Shown: positions 8,880 through 17,336, counted from the first letter of the stretch. The stretch is 64,000 bases of DNA from an uncultured Pseudomonadales bacterium (GCA_958295875.1 OY282379.1:3563046-3627045); one strand, 5' to 3'. Notes: generated by a model from the sequence alone, not told the origin. Numbers and translations: made by a program.

Positions 8880-10061
8880 GGAAGGTCTGAACAAGCGCTG
8901 GCGGTGCTGCGACAATGGGCGCGTTGACCGTTAGGAGAGGCGTTCGATGACCGAAGCGACGCAAGCGACGTTCGCGGAGTTGGAGTACAGGGCGAAGAAG
9001 CGGAAGACGCGGCGGGAGAAGTTCCTGGAGCGGATGGACGGGCTGGTTCCGTGGAAGGAGCTGGAGGAGGCGGTCCGTCCGCACTATCCGAGGGCGGGCC
9101 GCGGCCGCCGGCCATATCCGCTGTCGGCGATGCTGCGGGTGCATTGCGTCCAGCTGTTTTACAACCTGAGCGATCCGGCGATGGAGGACATGCTCTACGA
9201 GGTGGAGTCGGCGCGTCGGTTCGCGGGCCTGAAGCTGTCGGCGCTGCCGGACGAGACGACGATCCTGAACTTCCGGCATCTGCTGGAGAGGCACGGCCTG
9301 GGGGAGAAGCTGCTGTCGGCGATCAACGCGAGCTTGGCGTCGCGGGGCCTGAGGCTGCGGGAGGGGACGGTGGTGGACGCGAGCATCGTGGAGGCGCCGT
9401 CGTCGACGAAGAACCGTTCGGGCAAGCGGGATCCGGAGATGCGTCAGGCGAAGAAGGGGAACCAGTGGCACTTCGGGATGAAGATGCACGTCGGCGCTGA
9501 CGCGGAGACGGGGGTGGCGCACAGCTTCGCGGCGACGTCGGCGAACGAGTCGGACGTGGCGCACGCGCACCGCCTCCTGCACGGCGGCGAGAGGCGCGTC
9601 TGGGCGGACGCGGGCTACCGGGGCGTGGAGAAGCGCCCGGAGAACCGGGGCCGGGGCGTGGACTGGCGGGCGGCGATGCGGCCGGGCCTGCGGCGGCAGC
9701 TGGAGGCCGGTGGCGGGGAGGCGCTGCGGGAGAAGGAGAAGGCGTCGGTCCGCGCCAAGGCGGAGCATCCGTTCTTCTATGTGAAGCGGATGTTCGGCTA
9801 CGGCAAGGTTCGCTACCGCGGGCTTCACAAGAATGCGCAGCGGATCGCGCTGCTGCTGGGCTTCGCCAACCTGCTGATCGCCGAGCGGAGGCTGGCCGCC
9901 TGAGCGCGGCGCCCGTGCGCCCGGAAGGCGGGGGAAAACGCTGGAAACGGCGTCGAAACGGCGGAATCGCGCCACATTCGCGGCGGTTCCGCGCCCAAGG
10001 CGCTGTCGAACCCGCCTTCGCCGACCGCCAGCCGTCGATCGGCGCACTGTTCAGACCTTCC
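8880..10061 (+). mobile_element. IS5-family insertion sequence, copy 1
   Basis: 1,182 bases bounded by inverted ends GGAAGGTCTGAACA and TGTTCAGACCTTCC, flanked by the 4-base duplication CTAG (8876-8879 and 10062-10065). A CTAG-type target is typical of the IS5 subgroup of the IS5 family. It carries one transposase gene (8947-9903). The right end lies 12 bases before the ATG of the gene at 10074, so the insertion separated that gene from its original upstream region. The 230 bases between selB and this element hold no recognisable gene. Confidence 0.93.
8947..9903 (+). CDS. IS5-family transposase
   Basis: 318 residues. A DDE transposase with D144 (VDASIVEAP), D221 (WADAGYRG) and E273 (KAEHPFFYVKR, part of the Y-R-E-K signature of IS4/IS5 families). 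The N terminus contains the helix-rich region expected for DNA binding. GGAGAGG upstream of the ATG at 8947 serves as ribosome site. The same-length, almost identical protein is encoded by the inverted copy at 14588-15544, so this copy looks intact and recently active. Confidence 0.95.
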   Translation: MTEATQATFAELEYRAKKRKTRREKFLERMDGLVPWKELEEAVRPHYPRAGRGRRPYPLSAMLRVHCVQLFYNLSDPAMEDMLYEVESARRFAGLKLSALPDETTILNFRHLLERHGLGEKLLSAINASLASRGLRLREGTVVDASIVEAPSSTKNRSGKRDPEMRQAKKGNQWHFGMKMHVGADAETGVAHSFAATSANESDVAHAHRLLHGGERRVWADAGYRGVEKRPENRGRGVDWRAAMRPGLRRQLEAGGGEALREKEKASVRAKAEHPFFYVKRMFGYGKVRYRGLHKNAQRIALLLGFANLLIAERRLAA

Positions 10062-10073
10062 CTAGGGTTCGCC

Positions 10074-11384
10074 ATGTCCGCCGATCAAGCTCGCACGCTG
10101 CTCGACATCTTCCGGTACTTCCCCGGCATCCACACCGACAGCGACGCACAGGCAACCGGCGACGGCGGCGTGTTGTTGACGATGCGCTATGACGACCACC
10201 TGCACGGCAAGATCGCCCGCATGGTGGTGGAGCACATCGCGGCCCGCGTGGGTGCGCGGCAGCGCGGCGACGAGGTGCATTGCGACCCCAAACAGGGGGC
10301 GGCGTTCGTCCGGCTGCTGAACTATGCATCGCTGCGGCCGATGGGCGCCGCTCGGCCTCTGGTCGCGTCTGCGGCCACGCCGCTGCCGACGTTGCTCAGC
10401 CACGCCCTCATCGCCTTCACCGAGGATTACGCACGCCGCGCCGGAGACGATCTCTCCAAACCGCACCTTGCCGTGTGGGCCAACGTGCTGCGAGTGATCG
10501 ATGACGACGGTTTGGCTGAGCGCGAACTTGGCGCCAAGGCCATTCTGGCGAAGCGCGCCGTGCGCGTGGTGGTGCGCGACTTGGCGGCGCAAGGCTGGCT
10601 TCGGGTGGCCCCGGCGACGCCGGCAGGCGGGTTGAAGACGCTGCATCTCACCGCGCCGGGCCGCGCCGCGCGGGATGCCGGCAGGCAGTTGGCGGCGGAC
10701 GTGGAACGGCGCTGGCGACGGCGCTTCGGAGCGGGCCTGATCGACGGTTTGCGAGCCTCCCTTGCTACCGCGGCCAACGCCGTGGACGTGGAACTGCCTT
10801 GGTATCTGACAGCCTACGGGCCCGCCGATGGCAACCTCACTGGCGGCTTCTATCTGCGCGAACAACCCGGCCCGCCGCGCATTCCGGCGCGGGGCGAAGA
10901 GTGGCCAGTGGTGCTGCGACGTTCCGACGCGGGAAACCAGCCGCTCTTTGCGCTCTTTTCGGTGGCGCTTGCGGCCTTTGCCATCGACTATGAGCGCGAA
11001 CGGCTGGGCGATCTGCGCACAGCCTCCACCCTCCTGCAGCGCCTTCCCGACACCGGTGCGCTGCTGGAAGCCGTGCGCGATGACGGCGTGGTCGGCAGCG
11101 GCCGCTCCACGCCGGAACGCCACCTCGTGGTGGTGGTGGAACGGCGCATGCGCGGCGTTGCCACGCGGCTCGTCTACCCGACGCCGAAATCCCGCCGCAG
11201 CCGCGACGCCTACCCTGCCTTGGTGCAGGAGACCGAGCGCGGCTGGCAAGCGCGGCTTGGCGCGGGGATGATGGCGGCGCTACGTTCGCAGCTTGAAGCG
11301 GTGGACGCGAAACTCGATGGGGCCGGGCCGGCGTTCCCAGACACCATGCTCTGGTTTCGCCAACTGCACGAGCGGAACCCGTGA
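10074..11384 (+). CDS. Uncharacterised protein with two winged-helix-like halves
   Basis: 436 residues, not recognised. The two halves look like copies of one module. Residues about 110-275 contain ALIAFTEDYARR, a stretch that reads like a DNA-binding winged helix (AILAKRAVRVVVRDLAAQGW, then LTAPGRAARDA), then WRRRFGAGLIDGLRASL. The later half repeats the order: SVALAAFAIDYERER, RRMRGVATRLVYPT, then WQARLGAGMMAALRSQL. This resembles a duplicated MarR-like fold. The ATG at 10074 is the first plausible start after the IS end; reading upstream enters IS sequence. No obvious ribosome site is left, so expression may now depend on the IS. A regulator is possible but unproven. Confidence 0.7.
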   Translation: MSADQARTLLDIFRYFPGIHTDSDAQATGDGGVLLTMRYDDHLHGKIARMVVEHIAARVGARQRGDEVHCDPKQGAAFVRLLNYASLRPMGAARPLVASAATPLPTLLSHALIAFTEDYARRAGDDLSKPHLAVWANVLRVIDDDGLAERELGAKAILAKRAVRVVVRDLAAQGWLRVAPATPAGGLKTLHLTAPGRAARDAGRQLAADVERRWRRRFGAGLIDGLRASLATAANAVDVELPWYLTAYGPADGNLTGGFYLREQPGPPRIPARGEEWPVVLRRSDAGNQPLFALFSVALAAFAIDYERERLGDLRTASTLLQRLPDTGALLEAVRDDGVVGSGRSTPERHLVVVVERRMRGVATRLVYPTPKSRRSRDAYPALVQETERGWQARLGAGMMAALRSQLEAVDAKLDGAGPAFPDTMLWFRQLHERNP

Positions 11385-12239
11385 TGGCGTATGCATAGTG
11401 GGAAGCTGTTTGCCCAACGCCAACGCACCACGCGCTACGTCCATCGCGAACACGCGGCGGATGGCCGGGCGCTCGCGAGCCTCAAAGGCCCGATAGCCGC
11501 GAGCCGTGCAGAACGTCTCATCGGGCTTCTCACCACCGCCCTGCGCCAAACGGGAGGCGACCCCGCGCAGGCGTTCCCATTGGCTGCCGAACGCGCCACG
11601 CCCGATCGGTGGACGAACCCACAGCCAGTGGCGTTGAGCTTGGCAGCGCACGCTTTCGCATCGCATCTTGGTTATCGTGCGCGATGTCGGCCACGGCGCC
11701 TTGGCAAACGACGTGAACAGGTTGTTTCTTTAGGCACGCCGTCACGCGCGGCGAAGTGTCTTTCGCGCAAACTCCGCGACCCACGCGCAAGGCCACCAGC
11801 GTGGCGGCGTTCGCTCTTGCGCGGCCGCTTGGCGAGCCTTTCAAAATGAGCTGGGCTGGGCGGCATTCGACGATGGCAGCGATGCCTACTTGCCACACGT
11901 CATCCGCGATTGGTACGCGCTGGCTTGGTTCAACTGGCACCCTGAAGGGCGCGATACCGCCCGCGCTCGCCTCAGCGGCGCCGCCCCCTGCGGGCCACAC
12001 ACCCATGCGCCAAGGAACTGTGCTGACGAAGCGGCCCCATTTGAGTTCAGAATTGTGACCTGAACCATCCCTCCGCGCGCAGTCGAGCAGCCACCGGGCG
12101 ATTCCGGTTCAGCGAAGCCCGCCCGATCGGCCCATGCGCCACTTTCGGTCTCCGGAAGAAACGGCGCCGGCGTAAAATCACCCCGAGACAGGCAGGGCGC
12201 GAAGGCTTGCCGAACACTTGATTGGGAGACGCGGGGCGC
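11385..12239. other. 855-base region without an intact gene; possible decayed gene
   Basis: No complete gene is visible. In the plus frame beginning at 11641 there are two protein-like stretches: HRILVIVRDVGHGALANDV, stopped by TAG at 11731, and after 11838 FQNELGWAAFDDGSDAYLP followed by VIRDWYALAWFNWHPEG, ending at TGA 12061. The second has the composition of real protein rather than of a shadow frame. I do not recognise the family. It could be a pseudogene whose 5' part is gone. Confidence 0.4.
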
Positions 12240-13457
12240 ATGGCCGATCCCAGAATCATCTTCCCGGGCCCCCGCCAGCCATTGCACCATTTCGCCGGCA
12301 GGCATGTGGAGATGGCCCGCCTGATCGAGACATTGCGGGGCGTCGCCACGAGAGCGCGCGGAGCGCACAGGGCCGGGTTCACGCTGATTACAGGAACGCC
12401 CGGCGTGGGCAAGACGGAACTCAGCGCCCGCTTTGTGGCCAAGGCGACGTCCTTGGCATTGGGCGGGGCAGCGCCCAAGGCGGTGAGCCTCAAGGCGTCC
12501 GAACTATCCAACCCGCTAGACTCATTCTTGCGCATCGCCGACGCGGCAGGAGCCGGCGAAGCCGGCAGGGCCACTGCCGAAATGGACACGTCCATCGCAT
12601 CCGGCAGCGCTTCGCTATCCGTGGCGGAGGCGTCCATGACGCGGGACCGCAAGCGCGTTGCGCATGGGTTCGCGGCGATGATGGGCGCATTGGCGCGAGC
12701 ATGGCCCAAGGGCTGCCCAGCGCTCATCGTGAGCATCGATGAACTGCAAAACGCCACGGCGGAAAGCGCTGCCGTCCTCCAGTCCCTGCATGAAGGCACC
12801 GAAGGCTGCCCAGTGATGCCGCTGGGCGCGGGGCTGCAGCACACGCTTGCCGTGCTTTCCGGCCTAGGAGTCAGCCGAGTGGCCCCGCCCATCACACTGG
12901 GGCCGCTTGACGCCCACGACACCCACGAAGCCATCGGCGAAAACTTGGCCTACTACGGTTTGGAAGATGTGGATGACGGCCCGCTCAGCGCGCTGGCTGA
13001 CGCATCGTTCGGCTACCCAGCCCACATCCACGGCTACCTGGAAGCGGCCGTCAAAGCCGCTCGCCAAGCGGGGCCGCATTGCCTTGACGATCCGCGCGTG
13101 CTGCGAAACGTCATCCGCGACGGCCACGGTGCCCGCGTGGAGTACTACGAGGGCCGCTTGGACGCCATGCACTTGGATGGCGGCCTTGAGCCGCGAGAAG
13201 CGTTGATGCCGTTGACCGCCCATTTCGCCAAGGCGGGCGACCGCGCAATCCCCCAGGAGCTGGCCATGTCGCTGTGCGACCGCAAGCCCTACGATGGCCA
13301 GCAAACCATCCAACAAGCCATCGCACATGGCGTGTTGGCGGCCAAAGACGGGATGGTCAGCTTCGGCATCCCTTCATTCCGGGCCCATATGATTGGGCGG
13401 ATGCGCGAGTGGGAGCGAAGCGTGAGCGCCGCCAAGGAACCGCCGCTTTCGGGCTGA
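12240..13457 (+). CDS. Predicted ATPase (AAA/STAND-type P-loop protein)
   Basis: 405 residues. Walker A GTPGVGKT is at 52-59 and Walker B ALIVSIDE at 161-168 (acidic pair D167-E168), followed by a sensor-like segment and the GYP-IHGY motif seen in AAA/orc-type ATP-binding proteins that share the architecture of MalT or transposon TniB-like ATPases. The C-terminal third is helical with a winged-helix character (ALMPLTAHFAKAGDRAIPQE). The ATG at 12240 lies 10 bases after GGGAGA. It sits alone among gene remnants. A role in a mobile or defence element is plausible from context but not shown. Confidence 0.75.
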   Translation: MADPRIIFPGPRQPLHHFAGRHVEMARLIETLRGVATRARGAHRAGFTLITGTPGVGKTELSARFVAKATSLALGGAAPKAVSLKASELSNPLDSFLRIADAAGAGEAGRATAEMDTSIASGSASLSVAEASMTRDRKRVAHGFAAMMGALARAWPKGCPALIVSIDELQNATAESAAVLQSLHEGTEGCPVMPLGAGLQHTLAVLSGLGVSRVAPPITLGPLDAHDTHEAIGENLAYYGLEDVDDGPLSALADASFGYPAHIHGYLEAAVKAARQAGPHCLDDPRVLRNVIRDGHGARVEYYEGRLDAMHLDGGLEPREALMPLTAHFAKAGDRAIPQELAMSLCDRKPYDGQQTIQQAIAHGVLAAKDGMVSFGIPSFRAHMIGRMREWERSVSAAKEPPLSG

Positions 13458-13510
13458 TGTGGGGCGTCAGCGGTCACTTCCCACCGCGCGGTTAGCGCCA
13501 CTTTCCCACC

Positions 13511-13615
13511 GACGACGACTTCGAGCGCAGCGCGTTCGTAAACTGCCCCTTCGACGCTGAGCCGCGCACCGGATGGCAAGCGCTGAGCGGCATCGTCTAT
13601 GCTGGCTTCTCCTAA
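13511..13615 (+). pseudogene. Remnant of a FxNCPFD-type protein
   Basis: A 34-codon stretch reads DDDFERSAFVNCPFDAE and ends at TAA 13613. The core F-NCPFD resembles the N terminus of a conserved family of uncharacterised proteins (F-INCPFD) often seen near mobile elements. An in-frame TAG lies just upstream at 13493, so only a fragment remains. The identification rests on one short motif. Confidence 0.3.
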
Positions 13616-13642
13616 GCGCAAACACCTTGCCGTGATCGCACC

Positions 13643-14119
13643 GTGATCGCAGAAGTCGAAAAGCCCTATCGGGAGTTCATCCGAGAATCGCTCGTGCCCC
13701 GGGACGAGCTGCTCATCAAACTGACCGATCATGAGCTGGCATTCAGCCCCGGCGGGGACAATCCGACGTTGGGCGAGCTGTGCGTAAGCATCGGCGAAAC
13801 GCAGCACAGCTATGCGGATTCGTTCCGCACCTTCCGAGCGAGTTTCGAGTACCGCTACCCGGACCCCTCCATTGCCAGCGACGTGAAACGGCTGCGCGCA
13901 TGGCACCACGCGCTCGACCAAGCGCTGGAAGCCGCTTTGGAGAGCTTGTCCGAAGCGGACGCCGGCCGCACGGTGTTCCGTGACGGCGAACGGTTGCCCC
14001 TCGCGACGCATTTGCTGGTGTTCAACGAGGCGTTGCTCCTGTTCTTCGGCAAGGCGTTCGTGTACCTGCAAGCTGGCCGCATGGCCAGGCCGAACAAGTG
14101 GGGCGCGTGGGTGGAGTAG
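13643..14119 (+). CDS. DinB-like domain protein
   Basis: 158 residues with a GTG start at 13643. The helical pattern, GDNPTLGELCVSIGETQHSY near residue 38, the W-H pair (AWHHALDQAL, about residue 90) and the late THLLVFNEALLLFFGKAFVYL match the DinB/YfiT four-helix fold. In such proteins histidines bind a metal, and many act as thiol-dependent transferases. The start is uncertain, with no clear ribosome site. It lies 82 bases before selC on the same strand. Confidence 0.6.
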   Translation: MIAEVEKPYREFIRESLVPRDELLIKLTDHELAFSPGGDNPTLGELCVSIGETQHSYADSFRTFRASFEYRYPDPSIASDVKRLRAWHHALDQALEAALESLSEADAGRTVFRDGERLPLATHLLVFNEALLLFFGKAFVYLQAGRMARPNKWGAWVE

Positions 14120-14201
14120 CTGCGCCGTAGCCCTTGCGTCCACGCTCCCGGCGATGCTCCGGCGCCCGGCCCTCCAGAGCCGACATGCTAAGATTCCGGG
14201 C

Positions 14202-14293
14202 GGAAGAGCATCGTCCCCGGTGGGGCGCGCGGCCTTCAAAGCCGTTGAGGCGCTCGAAGCGCTTGGTGGGTTCGACTCCTACCTCTTCCGCCA
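14202..14293 (+). tRNA. selC: Selenocysteine tRNA (UCA anticodon)
   Basis: 92 bases ending in an encoded CCA (14291-14293). Acceptor stem GGAAGAG/CTCTTCC (14202-14208 with 14283-14289). A six-pair D stem, CGTCCC/GGGGCG, with a four-base loop is diagnostic of tRNA(Sec). The anticodon arm is GCGGC-CTTCAAA-GCCGT with anticodon TCA at 14236-14238. A long variable arm pairs AGGCGCT with AGCGCTT. The T arm is GTGGG-TTCGACT-CCTAC. It closely follows E. coli selC in layout. Only seven acceptor pairs can be drawn before the five-pair T stem (12 in all, against 13 usual in bacteria); the eighth position would be C opposite C. Together with selA and selB it supports a working selenocysteine system. Confidence 0.95.
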
Positions 14294-14294
14294 C
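14281..14294 (+). repeat. Putative attachment site at the selC 3' end
   Basis: ACCTCTTCCGCCAC, the last bases of selC plus one, is repeated exactly at 18687-18700 in the same orientation. A tRNA 3' end copied on the far side of an integrase gene is the standard product of tyrosine-recombinase integration, and selC is a known target of P4-type integrases. The 137 bases that follow, up to the IS copy at 14431, are AT-rich and carry no gene. Confidence 0.7.
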
Positions 14295-14430
14295 GCATAT
14301 CTCTTAACGCATTGATTTTACTGGGTTTTATGCCCGTTACAGGTCGTCCTTAATGCACTATCTATTGTACCTTTTCGTCCGCGACGCCCAGCGCAAGCGA
14401 GAGACGCTTCGACTGCGTGCTGGCCCCTAG

Positions 14431-15611
14431 GGAAGGTCTGAACAGGACGCCGATCGGTCGCTGACGGTCGGCAAAGGCGGCTTCGGCAGCGCCTTGGGCG
14501 CGGAACCGCCGCGAATGTGGCGCGATTCCGTCGTTTCGACGCCGTTTCCGGCGCCTTGGCCGCCTTCCGGGCGCACGGGCGCCGCGGTCACGCCGCCAAC
14601 CGCCGCTCGGCGATCAGCAGGTTGGCGAAGCCCAGCAGCAGCGCGATCCGCTGCGCGTTCTTGTGAAGCCCGCGGTAGCGAACCTTGCCGTACCCGAACA
14701 TCCGCTTCACGTAGAAGAACGGGTGCTCCGCCTTGGCGCGGACCGACGCCTTCTCCTTCTCCCGCAGCGCCGCCTCGCCGCCCGCCTCCAACTGCCGCCG
14801 CAGGCCCGGACGCATCGCCACCCGCCAGTCCACGCCCCGGCCCTGGTTCTCCGGGCGCTTCTCCACGCCCCGGTAGCCAGCGTCCGCCCAGACGCGCCTC
14901 TCGCCGCCGTGCAGGAGGCGGTGCGCGTGCGCCACGTCCGACTCGCTCGCCGCCGTCGCCGCGAAGCTGTGCGCCACCCCCGTCTCCGCGTCAGCCCCCA
15001 CATGCATCTTCATCCCGAAGTGCCACTGCCTTCCCTTCCGCGTCTGCCGCATCTCCGGATCCCGCTTCCCCGAACGGTTCTTCGTCGACGACGGCGCCTC
15101 AACGATGCTCGCGTCAACCACCGTCCCCTCCCGCAGCCTCAGGCCCCGCGAAGCCAAGCTCGCGTTGATCGCCGACAGCAGCTTCTCCCCCAAGCCGTGC
15201 CTCTCCAGCAGATGGCGGAAGTTCAGGATCGTCGTCTCGTCCGGCAGCGCCGACAGCTTCAGGCCCGCGAAACGCCGCGCCGACTCCACCTCGTAGAGCA
15301 TGTCCTCCATCGCCGGATCGCTCAGGTTGTAAAACAGCTGCGCGCAATGCACCCGCAGCATCGACGACAGCGGATACGGCCGGCGGCCGCGGCCCGCCTT
15401 CGGGCAGTGCGGACGGACCGCCTCTTCCAGCTCCTTCCACGGAACCAGCCCGTCCATCCGCTCCAGGAACTTCTCCCGCCGCGTCTTCCGCTTCTTCGCC
15501 CTGTACTCCAACTCCGCGAACGTCGCTTGGGTCGCTTCGGTCATCGAACGCCTCTCCCATCGGTCAACGCGCCCATTGTCGCAGCACCGCCGGCGCCTGT
15601 TCAGACCTTCC
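14431..15611 (-). mobile_element. IS5-family insertion sequence, copy 2 (inverted)
   Basis: 1,181 bases with the same GGAAGGTCTGAACA / TGTTCAGACCTTCC ends as the copy at 8880 and flanked by CTAG on both sides (14427-14430 and 15612-15615). The transposase is on the minus strand. Immediately beyond the right CTAG, at 15616, another GGAAGGTCTGAACAGG end begins, so this copy abuts a second, incomplete IS end. Confidence 0.93.
14588..15544 (-). CDS. IS5-family transposase (copy 2)
   Basis: 318 residues, differing from the protein at 8947-9903 at only a few positions (for example TRKGRQWHF versus AKKGNQWHF). All DDE motifs are intact (VDASIVEAP, WADAGYRG, KAEHPFFYVKR). The ATG at 15544 corresponds exactly to the start used in copy 1. 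The two inverted copies, 4.5 kb apart, could recombine and flip the segment between them, including the region up to selC. Confidence 0.94.
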   Translation of the reverse strand: MTEATQATFAELEYRAKKRKTRREKFLERMDGLVPWKELEEAVRPHCPKAGRGRRPYPLSSMLRVHCAQLFYNLSDPAMEDMLYEVESARRFAGLKLSALPDETTILNFRHLLERHGLGEKLLSAINASLASRGLRLREGTVVDASIVEAPSSTKNRSGKRDPEMRQTRKGRQWHFGMKMHVGADAETGVAHSFAATAASESDVAHAHRLLHGGERRVWADAGYRGVEKRPENQGRGVDWRVAMRPGLRRQLEAGGEAALREKEKASVRAKAEHPFFYVKRMFGYGKVRYRGLHKNAQRIALLLGFANLLIAERRLAA

Positions 15612-15615
15612 CTAG

Positions 15616-15917
15616 GGAAGGTCTGAACAGGGTGCCGGGCACTCGCAGGAGGCACCTGCGGCGCCGTCGTGCCCCTGCCGGACTATCCAATCGAGCGGAC
15701 CCGCACCGGAGTGTGGAACGGGAGGGAGGAGCTTTCGCAGGTGCAAATGCCGTGAACCGCGCCGACGGGTGCGGCATGCACGGTGTCCTAGGCGACGATC
15801 GGCAGGTGGGCGGCGGCGATCAAAGGGGCGGCATCCCTAAGGCGACACCGCAATCTGCTGATGCACCCCTCCCAGCCGCCGCCTGTGCGGGCGTCGTCCG
15901 CCATGGGTGCGCTTGGA
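15616..15917. other. Solo IS end and 300 bases without a gene
   Basis: 15616-15631 reads GGAAGGTCTGAACAGG, the terminal repeat of the local IS5-type element, but the bases inside it match neither the left nor the right interior of the complete copies. The rest, to 15917, contains short palindromes (GTGCCGGGCAC at 15632, and GCAGG...CCTGC just after) and no convincing coding frame. It may be the remains of an older IS copy or a small non-autonomous relative. Confidence 0.5.
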
Positions 15918-17174
15918 TCACTTTCGGGGCTTGGACGGTTCGGAGCAGGCGTCGGTCGATGCAGGGATGGACGCTGTCGATGCCGGCGGCGCAAGCGCCG
16001 CACGCAGTTGCCACGACAGAACGGCGATCATCGGCAAGAGGATAAGCGCCACCCACTCGGTGGCAATGGGCTCCATGCCGGTGACGGCGCGGGGGTAGGA
16101 AATCATCGACGCTAGGCCGACGATCACCGGCACGGGCCAGAGGCGAGGCAGGTGGAACGCGAGGACGATGGCGATGACGTCGGCAGGGAAGAAGAAACGC
16201 GCATGCATCTTCGGCAGGATGTAGGGCATCAACAGCACCGAAAACGTCGCCAGCAGGACCGTCAGCTCGGCCGTCACCTTCGCTCGGGCTCGGTAGATCA
16301 GGATAGCGACGAGCGCCGCTGCGAAGACGGCGAAGGCCAGCCCCGCGGGCCACCACGGGTAGAGGCTGTTGGGAATCCATGCGTAGAGGTTGGGCGCGCC
16401 CGCGGAGAGCAGCGCCAGACTTTGCGACTGCTCGTAGTAGATCATCAGCAAGTCCAGCAAGGGCCGGCCGAGGAGCCAGGCTGGGACGAGGGTGGTCAGG
16501 TACACCGCCGGCACGAGCAGCCCGAGAAGCAGCGTGCGGCGCAGCTCCCGCGCCGGCGCGCCCTTCGTAGTCAGTTCCGCCATCCGCTGCGCCAGCAGCC
16601 AGAGGAACAGCGGTGCCAGAAAGACCGCCTGCAGCTTGAAGGAAACGGCCAGCCCGAAGGCGACGAACGCGTGGGCTTGTCGTCGGGCGAGGGTGAAGTA
16701 GAGGCAGGCCACCAAGAAGGTCGTGTAGATGGAATCGCATTGGCCCCACGCCGAGCTGTTGAGCACCACCGTGGGAGCGAGCAGCGTCGCCAGCCCGGCC
16801 AGGATCGGAATGGCCTTCGATTCACGGCATTTGAGGCCCACGCACTTGCCGACGAAAAAGGCCAGGGCGAAGTCGAAGGCGATGGAGATTGCCTTGATGG
16901 CAAGCCCTCCGCCCGGCAGCGAGAGTGGCGCAGCCATCACGATCGCGGGCAGGGCCACCAGATAGAGGTAAGGGACGTTGTACTCGGAGAAGTCGTGCCC
17001 CAGCGCCGCAAAGTAGCCGTTCTGAACGATGAAGTCGTGCCAACTAGCGAACGTTCGCAGATCACCCGTCTCGACGGGAATCAGCGGATAGCGCACCGCT
17101 AGCGCAACGCCGATGCCGGTGCCGAGCAAGAGCAGGTATCGACGAGCTCGGAGGAGCTCAACGAACGTGCTCAC
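15918..17174 (-). CDS. GT-C-type membrane glycosyltransferase (mannosyltransferase-like)
   Basis: 418 residues with about ten hydrophobic segments spread over the whole length. The first loop carries ETGDLRTFASWHDFI, and a later loop has AWGQCDSIYTTFLVA; the acidic first loop and the WGQ-DS motif are typical of GT-C enzymes (GT39/GT87, Gpi18-like), which use polyprenyl-phosphate sugars and act at the outer face of the inner membrane. The acceptor is unknown; no O-antigen or lipid genes are adjacent. The ATG at 17174 opens with a basic stretch before the first membrane helix. It lies inside the remnant selC island. Confidence 0.75.
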   Translation of the reverse strand: MSTFVELLRARRYLLLLGTGIGVALAVRYPLIPVETGDLRTFASWHDFIVQNGYFAALGHDFSEYNVPYLYLVALPAIVMAAPLSLPGGGLAIKAISIAFDFALAFFVGKCVGLKCRESKAIPILAGLATLLAPTVVLNSSAWGQCDSIYTTFLVACLYFTLARRQAHAFVAFGLAVSFKLQAVFLAPLFLWLLAQRMAELTTKGAPARELRRTLLLGLLVPAVYLTTLVPAWLLGRPLLDLLMIYYEQSQSLALLSAGAPNLYAWIPNSLYPWWPAGLAFAVFAAALVAILIYRARAKVTAELTVLLATFSVLLMPYILPKMHARFFFPADVIAIVLAFHLPRLWPVPVIVGLASMISYPRAVTGMEPIATEWVALILLPMIAVLSWQLRAALAPPASTASIPASTDACSEPSKPRK

Positions 17175-17336
17175 GGCGGCGCGTCGTTATCTGCTTGGTG
17201 GGAGGGTCGTTTGGGCGCGGGCCAGCCAACGGGCCGAGGTACCGGGCCACCCCGTCCACGTTGCGCAGGAACGCGCCGGGCGCGCTCTGCCAATGCCCGC
17301 GCTTGTCCACGGGCGCGGGCAGGGACTTTTGCAGAG

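Noticed and set aside
8584..10047. Minus-strand open frame of 487 codons across the IS and selB end
   Set aside because: It is antisense to the IS5 transposase and rich in Arg, Pro and Leu, as expected from a GC-rich shadow frame.
9915..10073. Upstream extension of the winged-helix-like protein
   Set aside because: This stretch is IS sequence, including the terminal inverted repeat, and is Arg-rich without structure.
12047..12934. Minus-strand frame of 295 codons opposite the ATPase at 12240
   Set aside because: Low-complexity Ala/Ser/Arg peptide with no motif; the plus strand shows clear Walker A and B motifs.
14663..16045. Plus-strand frame of 460 codons across IS copy 2
   Set aside because: Antisense to the transposase and extending through the IS end; peptide is Arg/Leu/His-rich without family character.
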